A DNA stretch of 64,000 nucleotides, from positions 32,278 through 96,277 of the forward strand of contig NZ_JAAIMM010000013.1 of assembly GCF_013300725.1 (NCBI RefSeq), given 5' to 3'. The notes beneath the pieces are model-generated. The model searched no databases. It was not told the origin of the DNA and saw nothing but the letters and a program-made list of their open reading frames with translations. The translations under genes and the position numbers were made by a program. Of this stretch, positions 49,473 through 58,046 are shown piece by piece; the first letter of the stretch is position 1, and each line of letters starts with the position of its first letter. The DNA is from Allocoprococcus comes. GTDB taxonomy: Bacteria > Bacillota > Clostridia > Lachnospirales > Lachnospiraceae.

Positions 49473-51710
49473 ATGGAAACAAATGAGATTATTGTTCACC
49501 ATGCGACGGAGAATAACCTGAAAAATGTATCCATCCGGATACCAAAGCATCAGATCACAGTATTTACCGGAGTATCAGGTTCCGGGAAATCTTCGCTGGT
49601 TCTGGATACTCTTGCGGCGCAGTCACGCAGGGAATTAAATGATACTTTTCCAAGCTTTGTACAACAGTATCTTCCCAAATACGGAAGACCGCATGTGGAA
49701 CGGATCGAGAATCTGCCGGCAGCAATTGTGATCAATCAGAAAAAGCCGGCTCCGAATCAGCGGTCAACAGTTGGGACCTATACGGATACCTACACACTTC
49801 TAAGACTTTTATTTTCAAGAGTAGGACAGCCTTTTGTCGGTTATTCGGACAGTTTTTCTTTCAATCATCCACAGGGGTGCTGTCCAAGATGCAACGGACT
49901 TGGGGAAGTGACAGATCTGGATGTACACAAGCTGGTAGATTTTGATAAATGTCTGAATGATGCCGAAGTGATCCATTATGTGGCATTTGAGCCGGGGCAG
50001 TGGAGATGGATCCGTTATGCAAACAGCGGATTGTTTGATCTGAATAAGAAGATTAAAGACTATTCCGAAGAAGAACTGGAACTGTTTTTATATTCACCGC
50101 AGATACGTCTTAAGAACCCACCGGAAGGCTGGCCGAAAACTGCGAAATATGAAGGGCTTGTGCATCGGATGTACCGCAGTGTCTTAAATTCAGAAGAAGG
50201 AAAGCTTCACAGGGAGCTATTGGATCCGATCACCAGTCATGGAGTTTGTCCGGAGTGTAATGGGGCAAGATTGAATCAGAAGGTGTTGTCCTGCAAAATT
50301 GACGGGAAAAATATTGCTGATGTAATAAAACTTCCATTATCCGAGCTATGTGCGTGGATTGACCAAATAGAAGATCCGCTTGCAAAAGATATTCAGGATA
50401 CACTGCATACCAAACTGTCTGCACTTATAGATATCGGACTGGGATATCTGTCTCTGGACAGAGGGTTATCTACTTTATCTGGTGGAGAAATCCAGAGATG
50501 CAAGATTGCAAAATGCCTAAATTCCTCGCTTTCTGATTTGTTGTATATTTTGGATGAACCGAGTGCAGGGCTTCATAATCATGATATTGAGCGGATGCGC
50601 CGTGCACTGGAAAAATTGAGAGATGGTGGAAATACGGTTGTTCTGGTGGAGCATCACCGGAAAATGATTGAGATGGCCGATCACATTGTGGAAATGGGTC
50701 CGGAACCGGGAATGGCCGGTGGAAGAGTTTTATTTGAAGGCAGTTATAAGGAACTCTTAAAGAGTGATACGCCGACCGGAGAAGAGATGCGGCTTACTAC
50801 TTCTCTGAAAGCAAAGGCAAGGGAAGCGAAAGGAATATGGCGGATGGAGCATATCCATCTTCACAATCTGAAGGACATTACCATCGAATTTCCAATAGGA
50901 AATCTGGTTGTGATCGCAGGTGTTGCCGGATCCGGAAAAAGTTCTTTGATGGAAAGCTTTTACCGCAGTATGGGAGAGGATGTGGTGTTTGTAAGCCAGC
51001 GCGCTGCAGGTGCAAGTCTCAGATCCACTCCGGCGACCTATCTGGGAGTCGCAGATGAAATCCGGAAAATATTTGCAAAGCGGTGCGGTCAGAAGGCATC
51101 TTTGTTCTCTTTTAACGGTGCAGGAAAGTGTCCGGCATGTAAGGGAAAAGGAGTGATCGTATCGGATATGGCATTTATGGATGACATCGAGACGACCTGT
51201 GATGTGTGTAAAGGACTTCGGTATTCAAAAGAAGTTCTGCAATACGAAGTAGAAGGAAAGAACATTGCGGAAGTGATGGATCTGACTGTTGCACAGGCAA
51301 GGGAATTCTTCCGGGGGACAAAGATCAGTGAAGCGCTGGAGCCTCTGGAAAAAGTAGGACTTTCCTATCTGCACCTGAATCAGGCACTTTCTACTTTATC
51401 AGGCGGAGAGTTGCAGCGAATGAAGTTTGCTTCCTATCTCGGAAGTAAAGGTCGTATTTTCATTCTTGATGAGCCGACAAACGGACTGCATATCAAGAAT
51501 GTTAGGAGTCTGTTAAAGCTTTTGAACCAGATGGTGGATGAGGGAAATTCCATTTTTGTTATCGAACATAACATAGAATTTATCAAATCCGCTGATTATG
51601 TGGTAGAATTAGGACCAGAAGGCGGAGATGCAGGAGGAAGACTGCTGTTTGCCGGTACACCGTCTGAGATGAAAATGTGTGAGAAATCTGTCACGGCAGA
51701 ATATTTATAA
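49473..51710 (+). CDS. UvrA-like protein (short, UvrA2 type)
   Basis: A 745-residue tandem ABC ATPase of the UvrA family. It is shorter than housekeeping UvrA (about 940 residues), mainly because the region that binds UvrB appears to be absent. Walker A copies are GVSGSGKSSLVLDT (about residues 33-46) and GVAGSGKSSLMESF (about 490). Signatures are TLSGGEIQRCKIA and TLSGGELQRMKFA. Zinc CxxC sites are CPRCNGLGEV, CPECNGARL, CPACKGKG and CDVCKG. Such paralogues are linked to drug or DNA-damage tolerance; the exact role is unknown. Confidence 0.85.
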   Translation: METNEIIVHHATENNLKNVSIRIPKHQITVFTGVSGSGKSSLVLDTLAAQSRRELNDTFPSFVQQYLPKYGRPHVERIENLPAAIVINQKKPAPNQRSTVGTYTDTYTLLRLLFSRVGQPFVGYSDSFSFNHPQGCCPRCNGLGEVTDLDVHKLVDFDKCLNDAEVIHYVAFEPGQWRWIRYANSGLFDLNKKIKDYSEEELELFLYSPQIRLKNPPEGWPKTAKYEGLVHRMYRSVLNSEEGKLHRELLDPITSHGVCPECNGARLNQKVLSCKIDGKNIADVIKLPLSELCAWIDQIEDPLAKDIQDTLHTKLSALIDIGLGYLSLDRGLSTLSGGEIQRCKIAKCLNSSLSDLLYILDEPSAGLHNHDIERMRRALEKLRDGGNTVVLVEHHRKMIEMADHIVEMGPEPGMAGGRVLFEGSYKELLKSDTPTGEEMRLTTSLKAKAREAKGIWRMEHIHLHNLKDITIEFPIGNLVVIAGVAGSGKSSLMESFYRSMGEDVVFVSQRAAGASLRSTPATYLGVADEIRKIFAKRCGQKASLFSFNGAGKCPACKGKGVIVSDMAFMDDIETTCDVCKGLRYSKEVLQYEVEGKNIAEVMDLTVAQAREFFRGTKISEALEPLEKVGLSYLHLNQALSTLSGGELQRMKFASYLGSKGRIFILDEPTNGLHIKNVRSLLKLLNQMVDEGNSIFVIEHNIEFIKSADYVVELGPEGGDAGGRLLFAGTPSEMKMCEKSVTAEYL

Positions 51711-51774
51711 TTGTGAAAGATTTGCAGAAACAGAAATATTTACCAAATAGATAAAAGAGAAGGAGACGAAAGCT

Positions 51775-52320
51775 ATGAAACTAATGATTGCATCAGATAT
51801 CCACGGATCCGCATATTATTGTCTGGAAATGCTGGATGCGATGAAAAAAGAATGCCCGGACAGACTGTTACTTCTGGGTGACATCCTGTATCATGGACCA
51901 AGAAATGATCTTCCGCTGGAATACGAACCAAAAAAGGTAATCAAAATGTTAAATGAAGTCAAAGAGAAATTATTCTGTGTACGCGGAAACTGTGATACAG
52001 AGGTAGACCAGATGGTACTGGATTTTCCGATCATGGCAGACTATGCAGTGATCCCGTGCGGAAGCCGCCTCATCTACGCCACCCACGGTCATCATCACAA
52101 CGTCATGACCCCGATCCCAATGCAGCCAGGCGATATCCTCCTCCACGGACACACCCATGTACCAGCCTGGGAACCATTCGGAAACGAGAACCTCTACCTC
52201 AACCCAGGCTCCGTCTCCATCCCAAAAGAAAACAGCGCCCACAGCTACATGATCCTGGAAGACGGTATCGCCAAATGGAAAAACCTTTATGGTGAAACCT
52301 ATCACGAAATGATGCTATAG
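51775..52320 (+). CDS. YfcE-type metallophosphoesterase
   Basis: A 181-residue phosphodiesterase. Metal ligands lie in SDIHGS (residues 7-12), LLGDILYHGP (about 34-43), VRGNCDTEVD (about 67), ATHGHHHN and LLHGHTHVPAW (about 124-132). YfcE-like enzymes hydrolyse phosphodiesters, with unknown natural substrates. From about 52050 on the codons turn strongly to C-ending forms (CTC, ATC, ACC), unlike the first half, although the protein is continuous and complete. Confidence 0.85.
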   Translation: MKLMIASDIHGSAYYCLEMLDAMKKECPDRLLLLGDILYHGPRNDLPLEYEPKKVIKMLNEVKEKLFCVRGNCDTEVDQMVLDFPIMADYAVIPCGSRLIYATHGHHHNVMTPIPMQPGDILLHGHTHVPAWEPFGNENLYLNPGSVSIPKENSAHSYMILEDGIAKWKNLYGETYHEMML

Positions 52321-52458
52321 CTATTGTGCTAAAGAACAAGAAAGTATAGAATTTCATTAACAAATGAAAACATACACTCCCTGAAAAAGTGGAAAACTTT
52401 TATCTTTGCGAAGAAGAGCCAGAACCTGAAAAATATTGAACAAAATAAAACCCCACAA

Positions 52459-52475
52459 ATTGTCGACATTCGCCA
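52459..52475 (+). promoter_or_regulatory. GTCGAC operator upstream of pepT
   Basis: ATTGTCGACATTCGCCA, 63 bases before the pepT start. It matches 16 of 17 bases of the site before the POT transporter gene (56551-56567). The TTGTCGACA centre fits the TNGTNNNACNA pattern of FadR/FCD-type GntR regulators. Confidence 0.6.
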
Positions 52476-52538
52476 ATATACATCCTCCGAATTTTGTAAT
52501 AAAATGAAACTAAGAAAAGCAAAGGAGAACCTAACAAC

Positions 52539-53756
52539 ATGAGAGCTTACGAAAGATTTTTAAACTACGTTCCGGTATGGACAACCAGTGATGAGACAAG
52601 CGATACTGTCCCGTCAGCAGACAGAGAGCTGGTACTGGCAAGAATGCTTGTAGAAGAGATGAAAGGTCTTGGAATCGCAGATGCAAGAGTGGACGACAAG
52701 GGATATGTATATGGACACATTCCTGCAACTCCTGGATGCGAAGACAAGCCGTCGCTTGGTCTGGTTGCGCATATGGACACTGTGGCAGATGCATCAGGGG
52801 AAAATATAAAGCCACAGATCATTGAGAATTATGACGGGAAGGACGTTGTCCTGAAAGGTTCCGGAGATATTCTGAAAGTAGAGGAGTTTCCGTATCTTGC
52901 AGAATTAAAGGGCAGAACTCTGATCACAACTGACGGAACCACACTTCTTGGAGCAGATGACAAGGCGGGAATCGCTGAGATTCTTACCGTGGCAGAAGAG
53001 ATCATCAAAGAAGGACTTCCGCATGGAAAGATCTGCATCGGATTTACACCGGATGAAGAGATTGCAAGAGGAGCAAAGCATTTTGATGTAGAAGGTTTTG
53101 GTGCTGACTATGCTTACACTTTGGACGGTGATGAGGAAGGCGAGATTCAGTTCGAGAACTTCAATGCATCGACTGCATTTATCACTATTCACGGTGTCAG
53201 CGTACATACGGGATCGGCAAAAGACGTGATGGTTAATTCACAGACCATTGCAACCGAAATCCACCAGATGCTTCCGGTAAATGAAAGACCGGAGACAACC
53301 GAAGGATATGAAGGATTCTATCATCTGGTCAGTGTGCAGGGAAATGTGACAACGACTAAGATGAAATATTTTATCCGTGATTTTGATCGCAGATCTTTTG
53401 ACGCAAGAGCACAGAAACTTCGTGATATCGCAGAAGAGATGAATAAAAAGTACGGCGAAGGAAAAGTAGAAGTTGAGATTGTAGAATCTTATTACAACAT
53501 GCGCGAAAAGATTGAACCGTGCATGCAGCTGATCGATTACGCAAAAGCAGCGATCGAGCATGCTGGTATTACACCGATCGTGTCACCGGTACGTGGGGGA
53601 ACAGACGGTGCAAGACTCAGCTTCAAAGGACTTCCGTGTCCAAATCTTGGAACAGGCGGACATGCATTCCATGGCGTATTTGAGCATATCACGGTAGAAG
53701 GAATGGATAAAGCAGTCCTTATTGTAAAAGATATCATTAGACAGTTTGCAGAATAA
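52539..53756 (+). CDS. pepT: Peptidase T (tripeptidase)
   Basis: A 405-residue M20-family zinc tripeptidase that removes N-terminal residues from tripeptides in the cytoplasm. Metal ligands and catalytic residues lie in LVAHMDTVADASG, TLLGADDKAGIAEI, GFTPDEEIARGAKHFD and YTLDGDEEGEI. The C-terminal VRGGTDGARLSFKGLPCPNL and GGHAFHGVFEH complete the site. The AAAGGAG site supports the start. An operator shared with the peptide transporter is upstream. Confidence 0.95.
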   Translation: MRAYERFLNYVPVWTTSDETSDTVPSADRELVLARMLVEEMKGLGIADARVDDKGYVYGHIPATPGCEDKPSLGLVAHMDTVADASGENIKPQIIENYDGKDVVLKGSGDILKVEEFPYLAELKGRTLITTDGTTLLGADDKAGIAEILTVAEEIIKEGLPHGKICIGFTPDEEIARGAKHFDVEGFGADYAYTLDGDEEGEIQFENFNASTAFITIHGVSVHTGSAKDVMVNSQTIATEIHQMLPVNERPETTEGYEGFYHLVSVQGNVTTTKMKYFIRDFDRRSFDARAQKLRDIAEEMNKKYGEGKVEVEIVESYYNMREKIEPCMQLIDYAKAAIEHAGITPIVSPVRGGTDGARLSFKGLPCPNLGTGGHAFHGVFEHITVEGMDKAVLIVKDIIRQFAE

Positions 53757-53777
53757 AGGGGAATTCAATAGAATTAA

Positions 53778-54119
53778 AGGAAAGGTATTGAGCATACAGC
53801 GGTTCTTCAGCAGCTTACCTGGCTGAATTCCGTATGTATGCCGCTTCGTTATGCCTGGGTATTTGTGGCTTACATTGCGCTTCGTAAGGCATATGACCGG
53901 ATCCCGGCAGAATACCGTTTTGTGAAAAATCAGAAGATCGCATACTTTTTCGGCGGATGGTGTTTATTTGTGACACTGATCTGTTGTATAATGGGAATGT
54001 ATAACAAAGATCCATTTACCTTTGCAATGAATGTAATCACACCGGTAGTGCTGACTGCACTTGGAATTATCATGCCGAAGTTTGCCGAGCGTGAACGTGC
54101 AAAAGAATCTGGAAAATAA
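53778..54119 (+). pseudogene. Rear fragment of an APC-type amino-acid permease
   Basis: The frame open from 53778 encodes IEHTAVLQQLTWLNSVCMPL and then RYAWVFVAYIALRKAYDRIP, two membrane segments and a polar end, which is the C-terminal end of an APC-superfamily amino-acid permease. The other ten or so membrane spans are missing, and the fragment begins right after pepT. An ATG at 53838 could give a 93-residue product, but this would not transport. I read it as the leftover of a deleted transporter gene. Confidence 0.6.
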
Positions 54120-54145
54120 AGGGCTGAAATGCCAGGAGGAACATC

Positions 54146-55462
54146 ATGGAGAACCAGACAATTAAAGAACTCACATCATTTATAAAGAACTCGCCGACTG
54201 CTTTTCATGCAGTAAAATCAATCCGGGATATTCTTACAAAAGAAGGATTTCAGGAGCTGAAAGAGTCGGAAAAATGGAAAATAGAAAAAGGCGGAAAATA
54301 TTATGTGACCCGCAACCATTCCAGCATTCTTGCATTTAAAGTCGGAAACCAACTGGATGAGTACAGCTTTCATGTAACTGCGTCCCACAGTGACTCACCG
54401 ACCTTTAAGATCAAAGAGAATGCAGAGATTGAGGTGAAGAAAAAATACACCGTTCTGAATACAGAAGGCTATGGCGGAATGATCTGCTCTACCTGGTTTG
54501 ACCGTCCGTTATCGGTAGCAGGGCGCGTGATTGTAAAGACGGACAGTGGAATGGAGACCAGACTGGTCAAGGTAGAAAGAGATCTTCTGATGATTCCAAG
54601 TCTTGCAATCCATATGGACCGCGCAGTCAATGAAGGCCGTGCGATCAACAAACAGGTAGACATGCTTCCGGTTTTTGCCGGATCGGCAAAAGAACCAGGT
54701 GAGATGAAAAAACTGATCGCAGAAGAACTTGGCGTAGAAGAAGAGAAGATTTATGGTATGGATCTGTTCCTGTATAATCGGATGAAGCCATCTGTATGGG
54801 GAAGAGAGAAGGAATTTTTATCCTGCCCACAGCTGGATGATCTGCAGTGTGCGTTTGCGTCACTGAATGGTTTCCTTGCAGGAGAAAATGCAAAGAATAT
54901 CAATGTATTTGCCTGCTTTGACAATGAAGAGGTTGGATCAGGAACCAAGCAGGGAGCAGCATCGACATTGTTGTCGGATGTGCTTTGGCGGATCAATAAG
55001 GCACTGGGAAAGGATGAGGAAGATTTCTATCGTGCAGTTGCCGGAAGTTTTATGCTGAGCTGTGATAATGCACATGCAGTACATCCGAATTATCAGCAGA
55101 AGACGGATGTAAATAACTGTAACTATATGAACGAAGGAATCGTGATCAAATCTCATGCCGGTCAGAAATATACCAGTGATGCAGTAAGTATTGCGATTTT
55201 CAAGGCAATCTGCGAAAAGGCAGGTGTACCGGTGCAGTTTTTTGCCAACCGCTCGGATGCGGCAGGCGGAAGTACACTGGGAAATATTGCGATGGCGCAG
55301 GTATCCATGAATACCGTGGATATCGGACTTCCGCAGCTCGCAATGCATTCGGCTTATGAGACCTCCGGTGTAAAGGATACCGGTTATCTGATCGAGGCAT
55401 CCAAAGAATTTTACAGCTGTCATATCAAGACAGCAGGTGATGGTGTGTTTGAAATTGTATAA
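54146..55462 (+). CDS. M18-family aminopeptidase
   Basis: A 438-residue zinc aminopeptidase. Metal and active-site segments are HVTASHSDSPTFKIKEN (His at about residue 80), the central CFDNEEVGSGTKQGA (about 257-271), SCDNAHAVHPNY and the C-terminal MHSAYETSGVKDTGYLI. It cuts N-terminal residues from peptides in the cytoplasm, which fits pepT and the peptide transporter nearby. A good AGGAGG site and a terminator frame it. Confidence 0.92.
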   Translation: MENQTIKELTSFIKNSPTAFHAVKSIRDILTKEGFQELKESEKWKIEKGGKYYVTRNHSSILAFKVGNQLDEYSFHVTASHSDSPTFKIKENAEIEVKKKYTVLNTEGYGGMICSTWFDRPLSVAGRVIVKTDSGMETRLVKVERDLLMIPSLAIHMDRAVNEGRAINKQVDMLPVFAGSAKEPGEMKKLIAEELGVEEEKIYGMDLFLYNRMKPSVWGREKEFLSCPQLDDLQCAFASLNGFLAGENAKNINVFACFDNEEVGSGTKQGAASTLLSDVLWRINKALGKDEEDFYRAVAGSFMLSCDNAHAVHPNYQQKTDVNNCNYMNEGIVIKSHAGQKYTSDAVSIAIFKAICEKAGVPVQFFANRSDAAGGSTLGNIAMAQVSMNTVDIGLPQLAMHSAYETSGVKDTGYLIEASKEFYSCHIKTAGDGVFEIV

Positions 55463-55470
55463 AGAAGTAT

Positions 55471-55507
55471 TTGCAGGGAGTTCAGGAAGAACTCTCTGCA
55501 AGTTTTT
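55471..55507 (+). terminator. Terminator after the M18 peptidase
   Basis: TTGCAGGGAGTTC pairs with GAACTCTCTGCAA around AGGAA (one mismatch), followed by GTTTTT. Confidence 0.75.
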
Positions 55508-55581
55508 CCGAATCTGGAAGAAGGCATATTTCGCAAGGAACGATAGAAAAGTAAAATTCAGAGTGCATTCTAATTTTTTTA

Positions 55582-55611
55582 TAGACAGGAAAGAAACTGT
55601 CCTGTTATAAT
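55582..55611 (+). promoter_or_regulatory. Promoter of the GntR regulator gene
   Basis: TAGACA, an 18-base spacer and TATAAT with an extended TG. ACAGGA and TCCTGT form an inverted repeat inside the spacer, a possible operator. Confidence 0.55.
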
Positions 55612-55670
55612 AATTATGGTGTCAGATTATCGAAATGGCAGAGAATGAGTAACAAGGTTGGGTAAAAGGA

Positions 55671-56360
55671 ATGGCAGAATTAACATATCGAACACTAAGG
55701 GAAAATATTGCAGATATTATCCGGAAGAGGATCATTTATCAGGAGCTGGAGCCGGGACAGAAGATTGTGGAACAGGATCTGGCAAAGGAATTTAAGACAA
55801 GCAGGGCTCCGATTCGTGAGGCACTTAGACAGCTGGAGAATGAAGGGCTTATAGAATATGTAAGAAATGCAGGATGCTCTGTAAAAGAAATTACACTGGA
55901 AGAATCATTTGAAATTTACCTTATGCGGGCGAATTACGAAACCATGGCAGTGAAGCTGATGGGCGGAAACGTTCCGGAGGATACCATTTGCCGGATGGAA
56001 GAAGTGCTGGAAAAAATGAAAAAACTGGATGAAGAGCAGTTTGACCATGTTTTTGTCTATGATAACCAGATGCATGGACTGCTTGTAGAGATGACTGGTA
56101 TGACAAGGCTCTATAAAGCATGGAAAGAGCTGAATTATGGAAATATTGTTACGGGTTTCAGCCTGAGCACGGATAAAAAGCGTGTGTTAGAAAGACAGTA
56201 TCCGATTCATAAAGAACTGGTGGATGCCTGCAGGGAAAAGAACAAGGAGAAGATCTGTCACGTTCTTTCCGAACATTACATGAGAACGATCCGAAGGCTT
56301 TTGAAAGAGCAGGGATTGTCGGAAGAGGATTCAGGATTTTCATTTGATTTTCTTGTCTAG
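55671..56360 (+). CDS. GntR-family regulator with FCD domain
   Basis: A 229-residue regulator. A winged helix-turn-helix is at about residues 8-75 (ADIIRKRIIYQELEPGQKIV, KTSRAPIREALRQLENEGLI). The helical FCD ligand domain is at about 80-215, with His/Asp residues that could bind metal and a small acid. FCD regulators bind TNGTNNNACNA-type sites. Its gene lies between pepT/M18 and the POT transporter, whose upstream sites fit that pattern, so control of peptide use is a reasonable inference. Confidence 0.85.
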   Translation: MAELTYRTLRENIADIIRKRIIYQELEPGQKIVEQDLAKEFKTSRAPIREALRQLENEGLIEYVRNAGCSVKEITLEESFEIYLMRANYETMAVKLMGGNVPEDTICRMEEVLEKMKKLDEEQFDHVFVYDNQMHGLLVEMTGMTRLYKAWKELNYGNIVTGFSLSTDKKRVLERQYPIHKELVDACREKNKEKICHVLSEHYMRTIRRLLKEQGLSEEDSGFSFDFLV

Positions 56361-56504
56361 GATACAGAGAGAGGTTACAGGATTTACATAGTAGTAAATG
56401 GATAAATATTAATAATGAAGAGATGTGGATAGTAATATTCCACATCTTTTTTTGCTGTGTTTTGTTGAATTATAACAAAAAAAGAGTGTAAGAAATGAGC
56501 TGTA

Positions 56505-56533
56505 TTGAAAAAGTGGTGATGTTATGCTATATT
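56505..56533 (+). promoter_or_regulatory. Promoter of the POT transporter gene
   Basis: TTGAAA, a 17-base spacer and TATATT. The palindromic operator begins 13 bases after the -10, where a bound repressor would block elongation. Confidence 0.7.
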
Positions 56534-56545
56534 ACTTATAAGAAA

Positions 56546-56567
56546 TGGCGATTGTCGACAGTCGCCA
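56546..56567 (+). promoter_or_regulatory. 22-base palindromic operator before the POT gene
   Basis: Two near-symmetric arms, TGGCGAT and GTCGCCA, flank TGTCGACA. The right part, ATTGTCGACAGTCGCCA, recurs before pepT with one change. It sits just after the predicted transcription start. Confidence 0.7.
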
Positions 56568-56590
56568 AAACAGAAAGGAAATAAAAAGTA

Positions 56591-57982
56591 ATGGGAAAAG
56601 CACAGACTAATGAAAAACATCCAAAAGGCTTTTATGCCTGTTGTATCACATTTATGTTTGAACGCCTGGCATTTTACGGAGCAAAGCCAATCTTGCTTCT
56701 ATTCCTGATCACTGCAACTTTACAGGGTGGTCTTGGTATTGAGCGAACAGATGCGGCAGTAATGGCAGCGAATCTGACAGCGTATACCTACATGGCACCG
56801 CTGATCGGAGGAATTATCTCTGACAGATGGCTGGGAGCGAGATATGCGATCTCTCTGGGATATATTATCATGGCAATCGGATATCTGGTAGGCTGGAAGG
56901 CAACAGGTCCGGGAATGGTCAATCTGATGATCATTCTTGTATCGATTGGAACCGGTCTTTTTAAAGGAAACTTAAACGCTCTGATCGGAAGACAATATCA
57001 GAACAAAGAGCTTCTGGATGCTGCATTTTCCATTCAGTATTCTTATGTAAATGTTGGGGCTTTCGTAGGTTCACTGCTTACCGGATTTTTGTATCTCCAC
57101 TTGTTCAAAAAAGGCGATGTACTTGGATTCCGTCAGTGCTTCTTTGTGGCATCGATCTGGTGCATCGTTGGTCTGGTATGGTTTGTGCTGAACTGGAAAA
57201 ACCTTCAGGGACAGGGTGTGAAACCATTCAAGTATCTTACGGATGAGAATGGAAATGTGATCGGGTCTACCGAAAAGAAAGAAGATGGAAAGAACGACAA
57301 GCAGCCACTTACAAAATTGGAAAGAAACCGTATGATAGCGATCATCCTTGTATCGGCACTCTCCGTTATCTTCTGGCTGTTCTACTATCAGCAGGATCTT
57401 GCGCTTGTCATTTATATGACCGATTATGTGAAGATGAGTATTGGCTCTTTTGACATTCCGCCGTCATGGGTTACTACTACATGGAACGGACTTTTGTGTG
57501 TCGTTCTTGGTGGTGTGATGGCAGCTATCTGGAAGAAACTTGCAGAGCGTCCGCAGGGCGATATGAATATGTTTAAGAAAGTAGCACTTGGCTTCCTTTT
57601 TGTAGGACTTTCGTTTGGAGTAATGGTTGTATGTGAACTGGTTCGCGGAGTTGGCGCAGATGCTTCTGTAAAAGCAAGCGTTTTCTGGCCATTCCTGTTT
57701 GTAACGGTTATTACAATCGGAGAGATGTGTTTCTCACCGCTGCGTAATGCATTTGTAAGTAAGTATGCGCCGAAGAAATATCTCTCACTTCTGATGGGAG
57801 TTATCGCAATTTCTACATTTGGGGCAAACAAGTTAAGCCCGTTTGTACAGGCATTTATTGAAAAATTTGATGTGTTCCCTGTATTTGTTGGAATCACAGT
57901 CATTATGTTAGTATTTACAGCACTTATCTTCCTGGCTAACAAGAAACTGAACAGCCTTGTTGAAGGGAAAGAAGAAGCTTAA
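56591..57982 (+). CDS. POT-family proton:oligopeptide symporter
   Basis: A 463-residue transporter with about 12-14 membrane segments and the POT/PTR motif FERLAFYGAKPILLLFL (ExxER-like) near residue 24. GGIISDRWLGARYAISLGYI and a C-terminal FVSKYAPKKYLSLLMGV also fit. It takes up di- and tripeptides with protons. An operator of the type seen at pepT lies upstream. A GAAAGGAAAT site precedes the ATG. Confidence 0.92.
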   Translation: MGKAQTNEKHPKGFYACCITFMFERLAFYGAKPILLLFLITATLQGGLGIERTDAAVMAANLTAYTYMAPLIGGIISDRWLGARYAISLGYIIMAIGYLVGWKATGPGMVNLMIILVSIGTGLFKGNLNALIGRQYQNKELLDAAFSIQYSYVNVGAFVGSLLTGFLYLHLFKKGDVLGFRQCFFVASIWCIVGLVWFVLNWKNLQGQGVKPFKYLTDENGNVIGSTEKKEDGKNDKQPLTKLERNRMIAIILVSALSVIFWLFYYQQDLALVIYMTDYVKMSIGSFDIPPSWVTTTWNGLLCVVLGGVMAAIWKKLAERPQGDMNMFKKVALGFLFVGLSFGVMVVCELVRGVGADASVKASVFWPFLFVTVITIGEMCFSPLRNAFVSKYAPKKYLSLLMGVIAISTFGANKLSPFVQAFIEKFDVFPVFVGITVIMLVFTALIFLANKKLNSLVEGKEEA

Positions 57983-58011
57983 ATGGTTCTGTCAAAAAGA
58001 GAAAAAAGAAG

Positions 58012-58043
58012 TCCGGTGATCAAAGGAAAGATCACCGGATTTT
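58012..58043. terminator. Two-way terminator
   Basis: TCCGGTGATC and GATCACCGGA form a 10-pair stem, with A-rich DNA before and T residues after, between convergent genes. Confidence 0.8.
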
Positions 58044-58046
58044 CTT

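Noticed and set aside
52056..52295. Open frame rich in Pro/Arg/His inside the YfcE-type gene
   Set aside because: It is a frame-shifted reading of a segment with C-rich codons; no start signal.
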